Origin: Thermococcus sp. CX2
GTDB taxonomy: Archaea; Methanobacteriota_B; Thermococci; Thermococcales; Thermococcaceae
NCBI RefSeq assembly: GCF_012027555.1
Contig: NZ_SNUQ01000003.1
Location: 163,101-227,100 of the forward strand
Direction of reading: 5' to 3'
Length of the DNA stretch: 64,000 bases
Both the position numbers and the translations under genes were made by a program. Shown piece after piece: positions 1-8,039 of this stretch (position 1 is the first letter of the stretch; each line of letters opens with the position of its first letter). The notes beneath the pieces are model-generated. The model was not told the origin of the DNA, searched no databases, and was given only the letters and a program-made list of their open reading frames with translations.

Positions 1-60
1 CTCCGCCGGTGGCTGGAAGCTCAGCCAGTTGATGTTGTTAAGCCCGTTGAGGTCAGATAG
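1..60 (+). CDS. C-terminal tail of a gene cut by the window edge, possibly TnpB-like
   Basis: Frame 1 is open from the edge to a TAG at 58-60 and gives 19 residues ending in KPVEVR. Many TnpB (IS200/IS605 OrfB) proteins end with a P-V-E-x motif after the zinc-ribbon/RuvC region, and a GC-rich structured segment follows at once, as expected for a TnpB right end. Both points are inference: 19 residues cannot prove homology, and this may be the end of an unrelated gene. Confidence 0.3.
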   Translation, partial: LRRWLEAQPVDVVKPVEVR

Positions 61-99
61 GCTTATGAAGAAAACCACCCATTAGAACAGTCAACAACA

Positions 100-222
100 T
101 TCCGCCAGCGCTTGCCGAAGGCAAGGGCTGTTAGTGTGCCCCCGGGGAGCGAAGGGAGGTCACAGCTCGCCGAGGCGCTCTCCTCCCCGCGGTTTCCCGG
201 GGGCGTTATGGTGTTAGCCATC
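100..222 (+). ncRNA. GC-rich structured segment, candidate non-coding RNA (possibly TnpB omega-RNA)
   Basis: This intergenic stretch is much more GC-rich than other spacers here and holds nested stems. CTTGCCGAAGGCAAG (111-125) is a perfect hairpin. GCCCCCGGG (138-146) pairs exactly with CCCGGGGGC (196-204), and GGCT (126-129) can pair with AGCC (216-219) outside it. GC-rich islands between genes are a known mark of structural RNAs in hyperthermophiles. The position after a possible tnpB tail suggests an omega-RNA at an element's right end. The strand and ends are assumptions. It could instead be an H/ACA-type or another unassigned RNA, as I recognised no K-turn/ACA pattern. Confidence 0.4.
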
Positions 223-236
223 CGGAAACTTAAGCT

Positions 237-1079
237 TTACCTCGTGACGATGGCGTTCACTCCAGCCGCCGCGAGGGTTAGTAGCTCGAAGACCTTGTAG
301 GCTTCCTCCACGGTTTTTGCCTCGAACTCGACAGTCTTTCCGTCCAGTCTCTTGATGAACGGGAGAAGTTCAGCGGTATCTGCCATGTCGCTCCTCAGGA
401 AGCGGACCCTAACGTTCACTGGCTCCTCCGTTTTCAGCGGCTTTGCCTCACCGTTCTTGAGCCTCTCAACGGCCCTGGCAATCCCCTCCTGGAGCTCCCC
501 TCTGAGCCTCACCATGCTTGGACTTTTGGCTGCATAGCGTGAGGGCGATTCCTTGAATGCCACTCCCTCAACCCACGGGGTGAACCTCTTAACGTCCTCC
601 TCGATGAGCCTCCTGTCACCGCCGACGAGGATTACGGGAACTCCCCAGCTCCCGAGGAGGTAGGCGTTCAGGAGGAACTCGCTGACCTCGACGCCGTTTA
701 TCTCGAGCCTGTCTATCGAAGCCCCGCTGTAGGTGTGGTCAAAGGTTGCGTAGCTCGTTCCGGCTTTGGCGTGGTAGCCGAGGAAGAGCGCTGCATCGCT
801 TCCCTTGGCGAAGGCCACCATGCTCAGGGGCCTTGGAAAGCCCCTAACAAGCTCTACGTACTCGGGCATTTCCTCTGGGATGACGTTCACCATCGGGCCG
901 TGGCTGTCGGCAACTACGACCTCATCGAAGCCGTTCCTGTGGAGGGCCTCTGCGGTTACCTTAACTATCTCGGTCGCTATCCTTCTGGCCTCGTTGTAGA
1001 GGGCCCCTTTAACGAAGAGGTGCTCCCTGCTGACGATGTAGGGGAGCCCCTCAAGATCGACGGAAATAAAAGCGCGCAT
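237..1079 (-). CDS. D-aminopeptidase, M55 family (DppA-like)
   Basis: This 280-residue zinc peptidase is of the DppA type, a self-compartmentalising decamer in Bacillus that releases N-terminal D-amino acids. Family positions are kept: Asp8 and Glu10 (DLEG), His60 (DSHG), His103 (GYHA), the catalytic His115 (DHTYSG), and a glutamate in the EVSE segment near 131-134. The reading frame is open 44 codons further upstream, but GGTGATGCCC just before the ATG at 1079 sets this start. In archaea the physiological substrate is unknown; peptide turnover is likely. It converges on the structured segment to its left. Confidence 0.9.
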   Translation of the reverse strand: MRAFISVDLEGLPYIVSREHLFVKGALYNEARRIATEIVKVTAEALHRNGFDEVVVADSHGPMVNVIPEEMPEYVELVRGFPRPLSMVAFAKGSDAALFLGYHAKAGTSYATFDHTYSGASIDRLEINGVEVSEFLLNAYLLGSWGVPVILVGGDRRLIEEDVKRFTPWVEGVAFKESPSRYAAKSPSMVRLRGELQEGIARAVERLKNGEAKPLKTEEPVNVRVRFLRSDMADTAELLPFIKRLDGKTVEFEAKTVEEAYKVFELLTLAAAGVNAIVTR

Positions 1080-1231
1080 GGGCATCACCAAGATAAAAAT
1101 CGAAACGATAAAAGAAAAGTCTTGCGGTGGCTTTTCATAACCTCTGGGAATATTCCTGATAGGATTCGATAATCCACGCTCATGAAAAAGGTTATATAGA
1201 CCTTCTTTCATAAAATAAAGCGGTGATGGGT

Positions 1232-1471
1232 ATGCAAATTGTTGAACTTGACATAAGATTGCCCTATGAGGGCAGGGGAAAAATTTTAGGCCGGTTGTAT
1301 GAAAAGGTTAGGGGCAAGATTCGCGACATACACTTCTTCCCGCCCGATGTGGAGGGTATAAGTGAAATTAGAATGGAGATAGTCGAGGACGACGCTCCCA
1401 AGCTTCTCTCGGAGCTCAGAAAGATAATTAAGAAAGGAACCGTCACTTTTAAGGTCCTCTCCGAGGCTTGA
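1232..1471 (+). CDS. Conserved small protein, unknown function
   Basis: The 79-residue product has alternating hydrophobic and charged residues typical of a small alpha/beta fold, with no signal peptide, membrane segment or cysteine. The ATG at 1232 follows GGTGATGG with normal spacing; a GTG and an ATG just upstream are part of that ribosome site. The divergent D-aminopeptidase start lies about 150 bases away, and the gene converges on GGGP synthase three bases after its stop. It may resemble small ACT-like regulators, but I do not recognise a family. Confidence 0.75.
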   Translation: MQIVELDIRLPYEGRGKILGRLYEKVRGKIRDIHFFPPDVEGISEIRMEIVEDDAPKLLSELRKIIKKGTVTFKVLSEA

Positions 1472-1473
1472 CT

Positions 1474-2235
1474 TTATCCTTTGATTCCTCTTATTATGCT
1501 CTCCAGCCTCTTCTTAGCCTCTTCCAGCGAGCCGGCTTTCTCTATTGCAGTTCCCGTAACGATTATATCTGCCCCCGCCTTTACCGCAGTTCTGGCCTGC
1601 TCCCCGCTCCTTATTCCCCCGCCAACTATTAGCGGGACGTCTATAACCTTCTTGACGACGGCTATCATCTCCGGCGGAACTGGCTCGGGGGCACCGCTTC
1701 CTGCCTCGAGGTAAACGAGGCGCATCCCTAAGTACTGGCCGGCCAAAGCGTAGGCCGCAGCCAGTTTTGGCTTGTGCCTTGGGATAGGCTTTGCATCGCC
1801 GACCCATCCGACGGTTTCTCCAGGCTCGATTATGAGGTAGGCCATTGGAATCGGCTCTATTCCGTAGCGTTTCACCTGGAAGGCCCCAAGAGCCTGGGCA
1901 CCGGTTATGAAGAAGGGATTCCTCGAGTTAAGCAAGCTCATGAAGAAGATAGCATCTGCGTACTTGTTTATGCCTCCGTGGGAGCCCGGAAAGAGTATGA
2001 CCGGAAGGCTGGAGCTCTCCTTTATCGCCCTTACAACACCGTCGAGGACGTCCCCCTCGGCCCCAGTTGAGCCCCCTATCATAATCGCATCGACTCCAAC
2101 TTCCTCGCTCATCTCTGCTATTTTTCCGGCCGTTTCTGGGCCAATGTCGTCTGGATCGAGGAGAACGAAGTGGAGCTTTTCCTTCTCAAGCTTCTCATGA
2201 ATGTAAGATTCAACCTTTCCGAGTTTGAGATTCAT
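1474..2235 (-). CDS. Geranylgeranylglyceryl phosphate synthase
   Basis: The enzyme joins geranylgeranyl diphosphate to sn-glycerol-1-phosphate, the first ether bond of archaeal lipids. The 253-residue TIM barrel shows LLDPD near the N-terminus, GGSTG, LFPGS, YLEAGSGAPEPV, VGGGIRSGEQA and the phosphate-gripping VTGTAIE, the pattern of group II enzymes. The ATG at 2235 follows GGTGAGG; an upstream in-frame extension is ignored. It overlaps the end of the DUF123 gene by 26 bases, so the two are probably cotranscribed. Its substrate is made by EgsA, encoded at 15.7-16.8 kb. Confidence 0.96.
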   Translation of the reverse strand: MNLKLGKVESYIHEKLEKEKLHFVLLDPDDIGPETAGKIAEMSEEVGVDAIMIGGSTGAEGDVLDGVVRAIKESSSLPVILFPGSHGGINKYADAIFFMSLLNSRNPFFITGAQALGAFQVKRYGIEPIPMAYLIIEPGETVGWVGDAKPIPRHKPKLAAAYALAGQYLGMRLVYLEAGSGAPEPVPPEMIAVVKKVIDVPLIVGGGIRSGEQARTAVKAGADIIVTGTAIEKAGSLEEAKKRLESIIRGIKG

Positions 2236-2674
2236 TTTCCTCACCGAATTCCATAATCTCCTCCCCACTTTTAACCCTTTTCCACTTCAGGCCGAGCTTC
2301 CTTAGAATTTCCATCAAAATCTCGTCGGGCTCTCTCTCGAAGCGGTAGAGGTTTGTGCTGACCTTAACATCTCCAGCGCCGAAGCCCTCAACGGGTTCAC
2401 CATGGAGCGAGACCTCCACAGAAAGCTTCTCTTCCAGTTTCTCATCACTCGGTATCAAGTATGCCCTCAGCAACTCGGCATCCTTCAGCAGGAAGTCTAT
2501 GTGCCAGTGGAGCTTCTTCTCCCTTCTGAAGTGCCTCGCAACGCGTTTTTCCAGGGAGTTCATGGCCGAGCCGACGTAAACGTAGTAGCCCCCCTTCAGA
2601 GAAAACGTCCTGCCTTTCGTCGCTATTTCCTTATCCTTGTCGAGCAATATAACCAAAAAGTAAGAGCCCTTCAT
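2210..2674 (-). CDS. DUF123 / GIY-YIG-like family protein
   Basis: The 154-residue protein matches the DUF123 family, a group related to GIY-YIG nucleases. The GGYYVYVGSAMNSLEKRVARH segment corresponds to the family's YVG.A...L..R..RH core, followed by HWHIDFLL. No nuclease activity is established for the archaeal proteins. The ATG at 2674 lies about 26 bases below a TATA box at 2692-2707 with only a poor ribosome site, so the mRNA may be leaderless. It shares the TATA box with the divergent gene starting at 2735. Confidence 0.85.
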   Translation of the reverse strand: MKGSYFLVILLDKDKEIATKGRTFSLKGGYYVYVGSAMNSLEKRVARHFRREKKLHWHIDFLLKDAELLRAYLIPSDEKLEEKLSVEVSLHGEPVEGFGAGDVKVSTNLYRFEREPDEILMEILRKLGLKWKRVKSGEEIMEFGEENESQTRKG

Positions 2675-2691
2675 GTTAGGGGCTCCCACTC

Positions 2692-2707
2692 AGGGTTTAT
2701 AAACCCT
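2692..2707. promoter_or_regulatory. Perfectly palindromic TATA box shared by two divergent genes
   Basis: AGGGTTTATAAACCCT is its own reverse complement and is centred 26 bases from the start codon at 2674 (minus) and about 35 bases from that at 2735 (plus). Archaeal TATA boxes sit about 25 bases above the transcription start, so one element could serve both genes. Confidence 0.6.
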
Positions 2708-2734
2708 CGACCCGTAGTCCAGTTAGGTGTTGGT

Positions 2735-3127
2735 ATGGACGAGCAGAAGAAGAAACGCCCCATTGACGAGTTCGCTTGGCAGGAGTACGATAAGGAGGAA
2801 TTCAAGGAGACCTTTCCTAACCTCTATGAGGAGCTTGAGGGGGGAGGCGTTCCGATAGACGCTTACAGAACCGACGAAAGGGAGGCCATTGTCGAGGAAG
2901 ACGAGCTCATGGATTTCACCGGCTACAACCCAACCATCATCGATTTTCTGAGGAGGTGCGAGACTGACGAGGAAGCGCTCGAAATCATCAATTGGATGGA
3001 GGAGCGCGGTGAGATAACCCACGAGATGGCCAAGGAGCTCAGGATAACCCTCGTCGAGAAGGGTGTTAGGGCCTTCGGTCCCAAGAAGGAGTGGGGTTGG
3101 TACGAGCGGCACAGGAAGCGGGAGTGA
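2735..3127 (+). CDS. Conserved archaeal protein, DUF2095-like
   Basis: This is a 130-residue acidic, soluble protein (KKKRPIDEF at the N-terminus, WGWYERHRK at the C-terminus), which I place tentatively in the DUF2095 group of archaeal proteins of unknown role. Helical charged segments dominate. The reading frame is open far upstream, through the antisense of the DUF123 gene, but the palindromic TATA box at 2692-2707 and the homologous-looking body support the ATG at 2735. The stop lies five bases before the degenerate terminal CRISPR repeat. Confidence 0.75.
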   Translation: MDEQKKKRPIDEFAWQEYDKEEFKETFPNLYEELEGGGVPIDAYRTDEREAIVEEDELMDFTGYNPTIIDFLRRCETDEEALEIINWMEERGEITHEMAKELRITLVEKGVRAFGPKKEWGWYERHRKRE

Positions 3128-3132
3128 AGGGT

Positions 3133-4372
3133 CTTTTTAATTCTCTGGGGCCTTATTGCAACCTTCCACGGCCCCAAACCAGCCTTTGACCGCGGCCGTC
3201 TCTTTCAATTCTTCTGGGGTCTTATTGCAACAGGAAGGTGGGGGAATGAAAGGAGACACGCGCGGGTTTCAATTCTCCTAGAGTCTTATTGCAACAGACT
3301 ATAGCCGGGAACGAAAGACAGCTTAAGAAATACTTTCAATTCTCCTAGAGTCTTATTGCAACACCCTGAAGCCTAAATACTTCAAGAGGCGTCAGCTTAC
3401 TTTCAATTCTCCTGGAGTCTTATTGCAACGCTCACTGACGACGACCTCTTTGACATCATCAACTACCTCATCTTTCAATTCTCCTAGAGTCTTATTGCAA
3501 CGTCAATGCCCACATCCGGATTAGCCATCGTAACAATCCTTTCAATTCTCCTAGAGTCTTATTGCAACTATAGCAAATGACGAACCACCACCCTACGCAC
3601 TACTACTTTCAATTCTCCTAGAGTCTTATTGCAACTGTCATTGTGCATGATGTCAGGGGCCATGACTAGCTTCTTTCAATTCTCCTAGAGTCTTATTGCA
3701 ACAAGGACTAGACTCTTGTCAGGGCTTTTAACGATCTGCTTTCAATTCTCCTAGAGTCTTATTGCAACTGTACGTCCCAGCCGTGTCGTAGACCCTGATG
3801 TAGTCCTTTCAATTCTCCTAGAGTCTTATTGCAACCTTATTTTATTTTTTCTCGTGGAACACTTACTATCACTTTCAATTCTCCTAGAGTCTTATTGCAA
3901 CAATTATGTCTTGAAGGCGCTTTTTTATGCCCTCAATACTTTCAATTCTCCTAGAGTCTTATTGCAACCATCTACAGAGACAGGAGAGTGATACAATGAT
4001 AACCGCTTTCAATTCTCCTAGAGTCTTATTGCAACTTGGTGTAGTTGGTTGTGATGTTCGAGACGACAGTCCCGCTTTCAATTCTCCTAGAGTCTTATTG
4101 CAACACATCGAAGTCGTTGAGGCCTTTGAGGTATTGGGTGCTTTCAATTCTCCTAGAGTCTTATTGCAACGTTGTTTTTGCGTTTTAGGAAGTCGTTAAT
4201 GAACTCGACTTTCAATTCTCCTAGAGTCTTATTGCAACAGTTATCACAAGAATTCAACTGAGTCTTTTAAGGTGCTTTCAATTCTCCTAGAGTCTTATTG
4301 CAACCGACAAGAACGATGACCGCCTGTGGATCCACGTCCTTGCTTTCAATTCTCCTAGAGTCTTATTGCAAC
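3133..4372 (-). CRISPR. CRISPR array, 19 repeats and 18 spacers, leader on the right
   Basis: Thirty-base repeats (plus-strand reading CTTTCAATTCTCCTA then GAGTCTTATTGCAAC) begin at 3133, 3202, 3266, 3333, 3400, 3472, 3539, 3606, 3673, 3739, 3806, 3872, 3939, 4006, 4075, 4141, 4209, 4275 and 4343. Spacers are 34-42 bases, mostly 36-38. Read on the minus strand the repeat starts GTTGCAATAAG and ends ATTGAAAG, the eight-base crRNA tag of Thermococcales type I-B/III systems. The copies at 3133 (several changes and small indels) and 3202 (three changes) are degenerate, and those at 3266 and 3400 have one change each. This marks the left side as the old end. No cas gene is in the window, so processing must use Cas6 encoded elsewhere. 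Confidence 0.98.
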
Positions 4373-4856
4373 AGGGCGGCTTTTTCCCTCATTTGTCTCT
4401 AAAAGCTGTAAGCGACCTTGAATCTTATAAGTCTTTTGATAATGGTGCAGTTTCGGGGGTTGGAGATGCCTCCATTCGGGTACCATTCGTAGGTTAATTT
4501 CCGGTTCTCTCCAACGTTGCGACTCTAAAGACTTCATGCACACCCATGTCCATGAGACTTCCAACGGCTTGTGAGGTCTTGAAATTTGAAAACTGGCTCT
4601 CCTGCCGGTTTAATGCCTCAAATATTCGCTTTTGTTGGGGAACGGCGCTAAAGCCCTATCCAGATGCCCTTTTGCAGATTTTCGAAAAATATTAGTTACA
4701 CTTTTCCTGGAAGTTGTTACATTTTGTTCGATTGTTATGAAATGCTCCTGGGGGCTTCCAGCGCTCTCTGATGAACTTAAATGGCAAAAAGCGGACTAAA
4801 AACACGGAACTCCAGAAATAGGGTGATAAAAACGAGAAACGAAAATTCTGCGGCCC
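4373..4856 (-). promoter_or_regulatory. CRISPR leader and promoter region, no gene seen
   Basis: This AT-rich 484-base stretch lies between the newest repeat and the AMP phosphorylase stop. CTTATAAG at 4424-4431 on the minus strand, preceded by A-rich BRE-like bases, is a good TATA box. It predicts transcription starting near 4400 and about 30 transcribed leader bases before the first repeat. T-rich runs near 4795-4850 on the minus strand may end the AMP phosphorylase transcript. The short reading frames here run into repeats and look non-coding. Confidence 0.7.
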
Positions 4857-6368
4857 TCAGATATTGCCGATCCGCTGGAGAACCATTCCCTCAATTCTTA
4901 TTGGCTCGGCCCTCCTGGCAAAGACTATCGCCTGGTCGAGTCTCACCTCGCTCTCGGCGTAGATGGTGAAGAGCGGGTCTCCTTCCTTGACTTTCTCACC
5001 GACCTTGACGTAGAGCTCTATTCCAGCCCCCTTGTCCTCCGGTGCTCCGGCAGCTCTCGCTATACCCGTTATTGCCTTGTTGTCTATCGAGGTGATATAA
5101 CCGCTCGTCGGCGCGGTAAAGGTGTAGGTCTTGTCACCGATTAGAATGTCGTCGGGCTTGATGTCTGGGTTTCCGCCCTGTTCCTCGATGATTTCACGCA
5201 TCTTCTGGTATGCCTTACCGCTTTCGAGTATCTCACGTGCCATCTTCTTACCCATTCCCGCTGGTGCAACACCGCCCATCTCAAGGAGGATTCCTGCAAG
5301 CCCGGTGGCCTTCTCTATTAGGCTTCCGGGGCCTTTGCCGGTCATCAGAGCCTGAAGGGCCTCTCTTGCCTCAAGAGCCGGGCCGACCGTGTGGCCTATC
5401 GGCTGGCCTCCGTAGGTTATGGCAACCTCGACGTACTGGCCGAGCCTCTTTCCAAGCTCTATGAAGTCCCTCGCCAGTGAGCGGGCCTCATCAACGGTCT
5501 CGACCTTGACACCCTTGCCGGTGGGGATGTCTATAAGGACGTACTGGCTGCCCATGGCGTATTTCTTTGACATTATGCTCGCCAGCATGAGGCCAGTCGG
5601 GTCAATGCTGAGCGCGCGCTCGGACTTTATCGTGATGTCATCGGCTGGGGCGAGGTTCAGAGCCCCTCCCCAGACAAGGCAAGCCCCTATCTTCTCGACT
5701 ATTCTCTTTATCTCGTCTAGGCTGAAGCTGACCTCCGCAAAGACCTCGACAACGTCGGCCGTCCCTGCAGCGCTGGTGATGGCCCTCGAAGAGGTCTTTG
5801 GTATGGTCAGGCCTGCTGCTGCCACTATCGGGACAACCAGGATGTTGGTCTTGTTTCCTGGGACACCACCGATGCTGTGAACGTCCATGATGGGCTTTCT
5901 GTCTATGTCGAGCATGTCTCCAGTTTCTGCCATCGCTATTGTTAGGGCAGCTATCTCATCCATGTCGAGGCCGTTTATCTCAAGTGAGGTAACAAACGAG
6001 CTTATCTCTATGTCCCTGAGCTTTCTGTCGACGATGTCCTTGACTATTGCCTCTATCTCGACCTTTCTGAGCTTCTCTCCCCTCATCTTTTTCTTTATGT
6101 AGCGGACACTCTCCGGGGTTCCCCCGGGCACTACAGTGACGATTTCACCATCGGAGAAGTTGTGGAGCTGAAGTATGTCCTTGCTGACTCCTATCTCCCC
6201 CTCTTTTACGAGGTTGCTGATAACAACACTACCATAGACGGTCTTCTTTCCGGCTTCAAGTTTGACGAGGTCATCTGGGTGGAGTTTTACCTTTTTTGCC
6301 TCCTTCTCGTTGATAAAGACCGAGTATCTACCGCTGTACATGTCCAATATCCTGACCTTTGCCTTCAT
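4857..6368 (-). CDS. deoA: AMP phosphorylase
   Basis: The 503-residue enzyme splits NMPs with phosphate to ribose-1,5-bisphosphate and a base, the first step of the archaeal pentose bisphosphate pathway that feeds type III RuBisCO. An N-terminal domain of about 80 residues, typical of AMP phosphorylase, precedes the thymidine-phosphorylase-like core. Core motifs are [15 protein letters not shown] and the phosphate loop [15 protein letters not shown], and a C-terminal domain contains [17 protein letters not shown]. The length equals that of known Thermococcus enzymes. It stands alone upstream of the CRISPR leader; its pathway partners are outside the window. Confidence 0.96.
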   Translation of the reverse strand: MKAKVRILDMYSGRYSVFINEKEAKKVKLHPDDLVKLEAGKKTVYGSVVISNLVKEGEIGVSKDILQLHNFSDGEIVTVVPGGTPESVRYIKKKMRGEKLRKVEIEAIVKDIVDRKLRDIEISSFVTSLEINGLDMDEIAALTIAMAETGDMLDIDRKPIMDVHSIGGVPGNKTNILVVPIVAAAGLTIPKTSSRAITSAAGTADVVEVFAEVSFSLDEIKRIVEKIGACLVWGGALNLAPADDITIKSERALSIDPTGLMLASIMSKKYAMGSQYVLIDIPTGKGVKVETVDEARSLARDFIELGKRLGQYVEVAITYGGQPIGHTVGPALEAREALQALMTGKGPGSLIEKATGLAGILLEMGGVAPAGMGKKMAREILESGKAYQKMREIIEEQGGNPDIKPDDILIGDKTYTFTAPTSGYITSIDNKAITGIARAAGAPEDKGAGIELYVKVGEKVKEGDPLFTIYAESEVRLDQAIVFARRAEPIRIEGMVLQRIGNI

Positions 6369-6497
6369 TTTTATCCCTCCCGTCTGCTCACGAGTTTCCC
6401 ATATTGGACAGAAGAGTACTTAAATGTTTTCAACGAAAAATGGGTTAAAATGTGCTCAGTCGTCCATAAAGCTAACAGACAAATGTAAAAAGATGGG

Positions 6498-6746
6498 TTA
6501 GCTGCTGAGGCCATGTCCGTACTCTGCAATAGAAGGAACTTCTCCATGGAATTCCCCAGTGTTCAGGAGAACTCTGATGATGTCCGGCACGAGAGCCTTA
6601 ATGGCTGGAGGTAAGAGGCCCTCCCCTTTAAGATAGTAGTTCACGACCTCACTCAGTGGGGCGCTTACAAGCTTTCCATTGAAGACGTGAACTACTTTAT
6701 CATCGATCTCGACTATTCTGTCTGAATAGCCGAGCCTAACCTTCAT
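6498..6746 (-). CDS. Small conserved protein, unknown function
   Basis: The 82-residue soluble protein has an N-terminal beta-rich stretch (MKVRLGYSDRIVEIDDKVV) and a helical second half ending EYGHGLSS. The ATG follows GGAGGTGG, and TTTTAAAAACC about 45 bases upstream is a suitable TATA box, so it has its own promoter. It sits downstream of the minD pair on the same strand. I recognise no domain. Confidence 0.7.
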   Translation of the reverse strand: MKVRLGYSDRIVEIDDKVVHVFNGKLVSAPLSEVVNYYLKGEGLLPPAIKALVPDIIRVLLNTGEFHGEVPSIAEYGHGLSS

Positions 6747-6836
6747 AGCGCCCCACCTCCACTATGGGATTAGTAGAAGAGGGTTTTTAAAATTTAACGC
6801 CACAGAAATGTTTAATAACAAAAGTACCAAAAAGGC

Positions 6837-7088
6837 TCAGAGGTTTCGAACTTCTTCGTCTATAGACTCCTCGAGGGTTCTTTCCCACTCCTCGATATCA
6901 AAGTCAACGAGCTCGCTTTCAAGGTCTTCCTTGAGGCTGGTAACACGTCTCTTGAGGGCGTTCTTGGTCTCTTCGTCGTAGACGACGTAGTATGGGTTGT
7001 TCTTGGCGGAGAAGTAGAGCATTGTCAGCACAATGTTGAGGACTATGAGTATGACCACTACCCCATAGAGGATAACATTATCCATCAT
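6837..7088 (-). CDS. Small single-pass membrane protein encoded with MinD
   Basis: Residues 5-26 form one hydrophobic helix (VILYGVVVILIVLNIVLTMLYF). A charged, coiled-coil-prone cytoplasmic tail with many Glu and Asp residues follows. The start overlaps the MinD stop by four bases (ATGA) behind GGAGGGAAGAG, so the two are translationally coupled. A second ATG directly follows the first. The coupling suggests a membrane partner of the MinD ATPase, but no family is known to me. Confidence 0.75.
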   Translation of the reverse strand: MMDNVILYGVVVILIVLNIVLTMLYFSAKNNPYYVVYDEETKNALKRRVTSLKEDLESELVDFDIEEWERTLEESIDEEVRNL

Positions 7089-7864
7089 CTCTTCCCTCCA
7101 AACAGTGCTTTGAACACCCTCTTAATAGGACTCTCTGGTTCTGGGGCCTGCCACCTAATGCCAGCAAGCTTTGCTGCGAGCTGTTTGATTGCTATTGCCG
7201 CTGGGCTGGTTGGGTTCTTGATAACGAGCGGGACGCCGTAGGCACTCGCCCTTTTGACCTCGGGGTCCTCTGGTATCATGGCCAGCACTGGAACCTCGAG
7301 GATCGCCTCTATCTCTTCCTGGGTGAGCTCCGTCTTCTCGTTGGTAACCCTGTTGAGGATGGCACCGAGCGGGAGGGTTCCGAGTTTCTCGGCTATGAGT
7401 TTTGTCTTGAGCGAGTCAGTGATAGCTGAGATTTCAGGGTTAGTAACGATTATGAGCTCCTTACCTATGAGGAGAGCCGTAACAGATGTCATCTCAAGTC
7501 CTGCCGGAGCATCGATGAGAACAAAATCCGCCATCTGGCCTATCTCTCTGATGAGCTGCCTGAGTTTCTCCGGCTTGGCCTTCTTTATCTTCTCAAGGCT
7601 GAGACCGCCGGGAATTACTTTAACACCAGCGGGGCCCTCATATATCGCGTCCTTAAGGTCCGCCTCTCCAGCCAAGACGTCGTGGAGCGTTATTGGAATG
7701 TCCTCCATGCCGAGGACGAGGCTCAGGTTTGCCATTGTGATATCCGCGTCCAGCAGGATAACCTCCTTCCCGAACTGAGCCAGTGCAACACCCAGATTTG
7801 CAACCGTCGTTGTTTTACCGGTTCCACCCTTTCCTGACGCAAAAACAATTGAACGGCCTTCCAA
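7085..7864 (-). CDS. minD: MinD/ParA-type cell division or positioning ATPase
   Basis: The deviant Walker A GKGGTGKTT lies near the N-terminus, with LLDADITMANLS and LIDAPAG as the switch/Walker B elements. The C-terminus (IKRVFKALFGGKR) is a basic amphipathic helix like the MinD membrane anchor. The start chosen is the TTG at 7864 behind GGAGGTG with six bases of spacing; a GTG three codons upstream lies inside that ribosome site. MinD-like ATPases in archaea help place chemotaxis arrays and archaella. Here the coupled gene encodes a small membrane protein, so it may position a membrane complex. Confidence 0.9.
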   Translation of the reverse strand: MEGRSIVFASGKGGTGKTTTVANLGVALAQFGKEVILLDADITMANLSLVLGMEDIPITLHDVLAGEADLKDAIYEGPAGVKVIPGGLSLEKIKKAKPEKLRQLIREIGQMADFVLIDAPAGLEMTSVTALLIGKELIIVTNPEISAITDSLKTKLIAEKLGTLPLGAILNRVTNEKTELTQEEIEAILEVPVLAMIPEDPEVKRASAYGVPLVIKNPTSPAAIAIKQLAAKLAGIRWQAPEPESPIKRVFKALFGGKR

Positions 7865-8039
7865 AGTTAACACCTCCAGTATAAGCGGTAACTGCGCCCG
7901 TTCCTATTAAGCCTTTCTGGGTTTCCAATTTTATATGGAGTACAGTTTTTGCGTGTATGGAGTAGGATAACAATACTTTTATTTTTTGCGGTTCATCCAG
8001 CCGAGGAAAAGAAAAGATGGAAGAAAAGCCATTCGTTCC

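Noticed and set aside
2402..2734. Upstream extension of the 2735-3127 gene
   Set aside because: The extension is antisense to the DUF123 gene and would cross the palindromic TATA box; the body starting at 2735 is the protein-like part.
3927..4199. Open frame with internal repeats FNSPRVLLQ
   Set aside because: It is a translation of the CRISPR repeats and spacers, not a repeat protein.
4355..4564. 69-codon minus-strand frame in the leader
   Set aside because: It begins without a ribosome site, crosses the leader promoter and runs into the first repeat.
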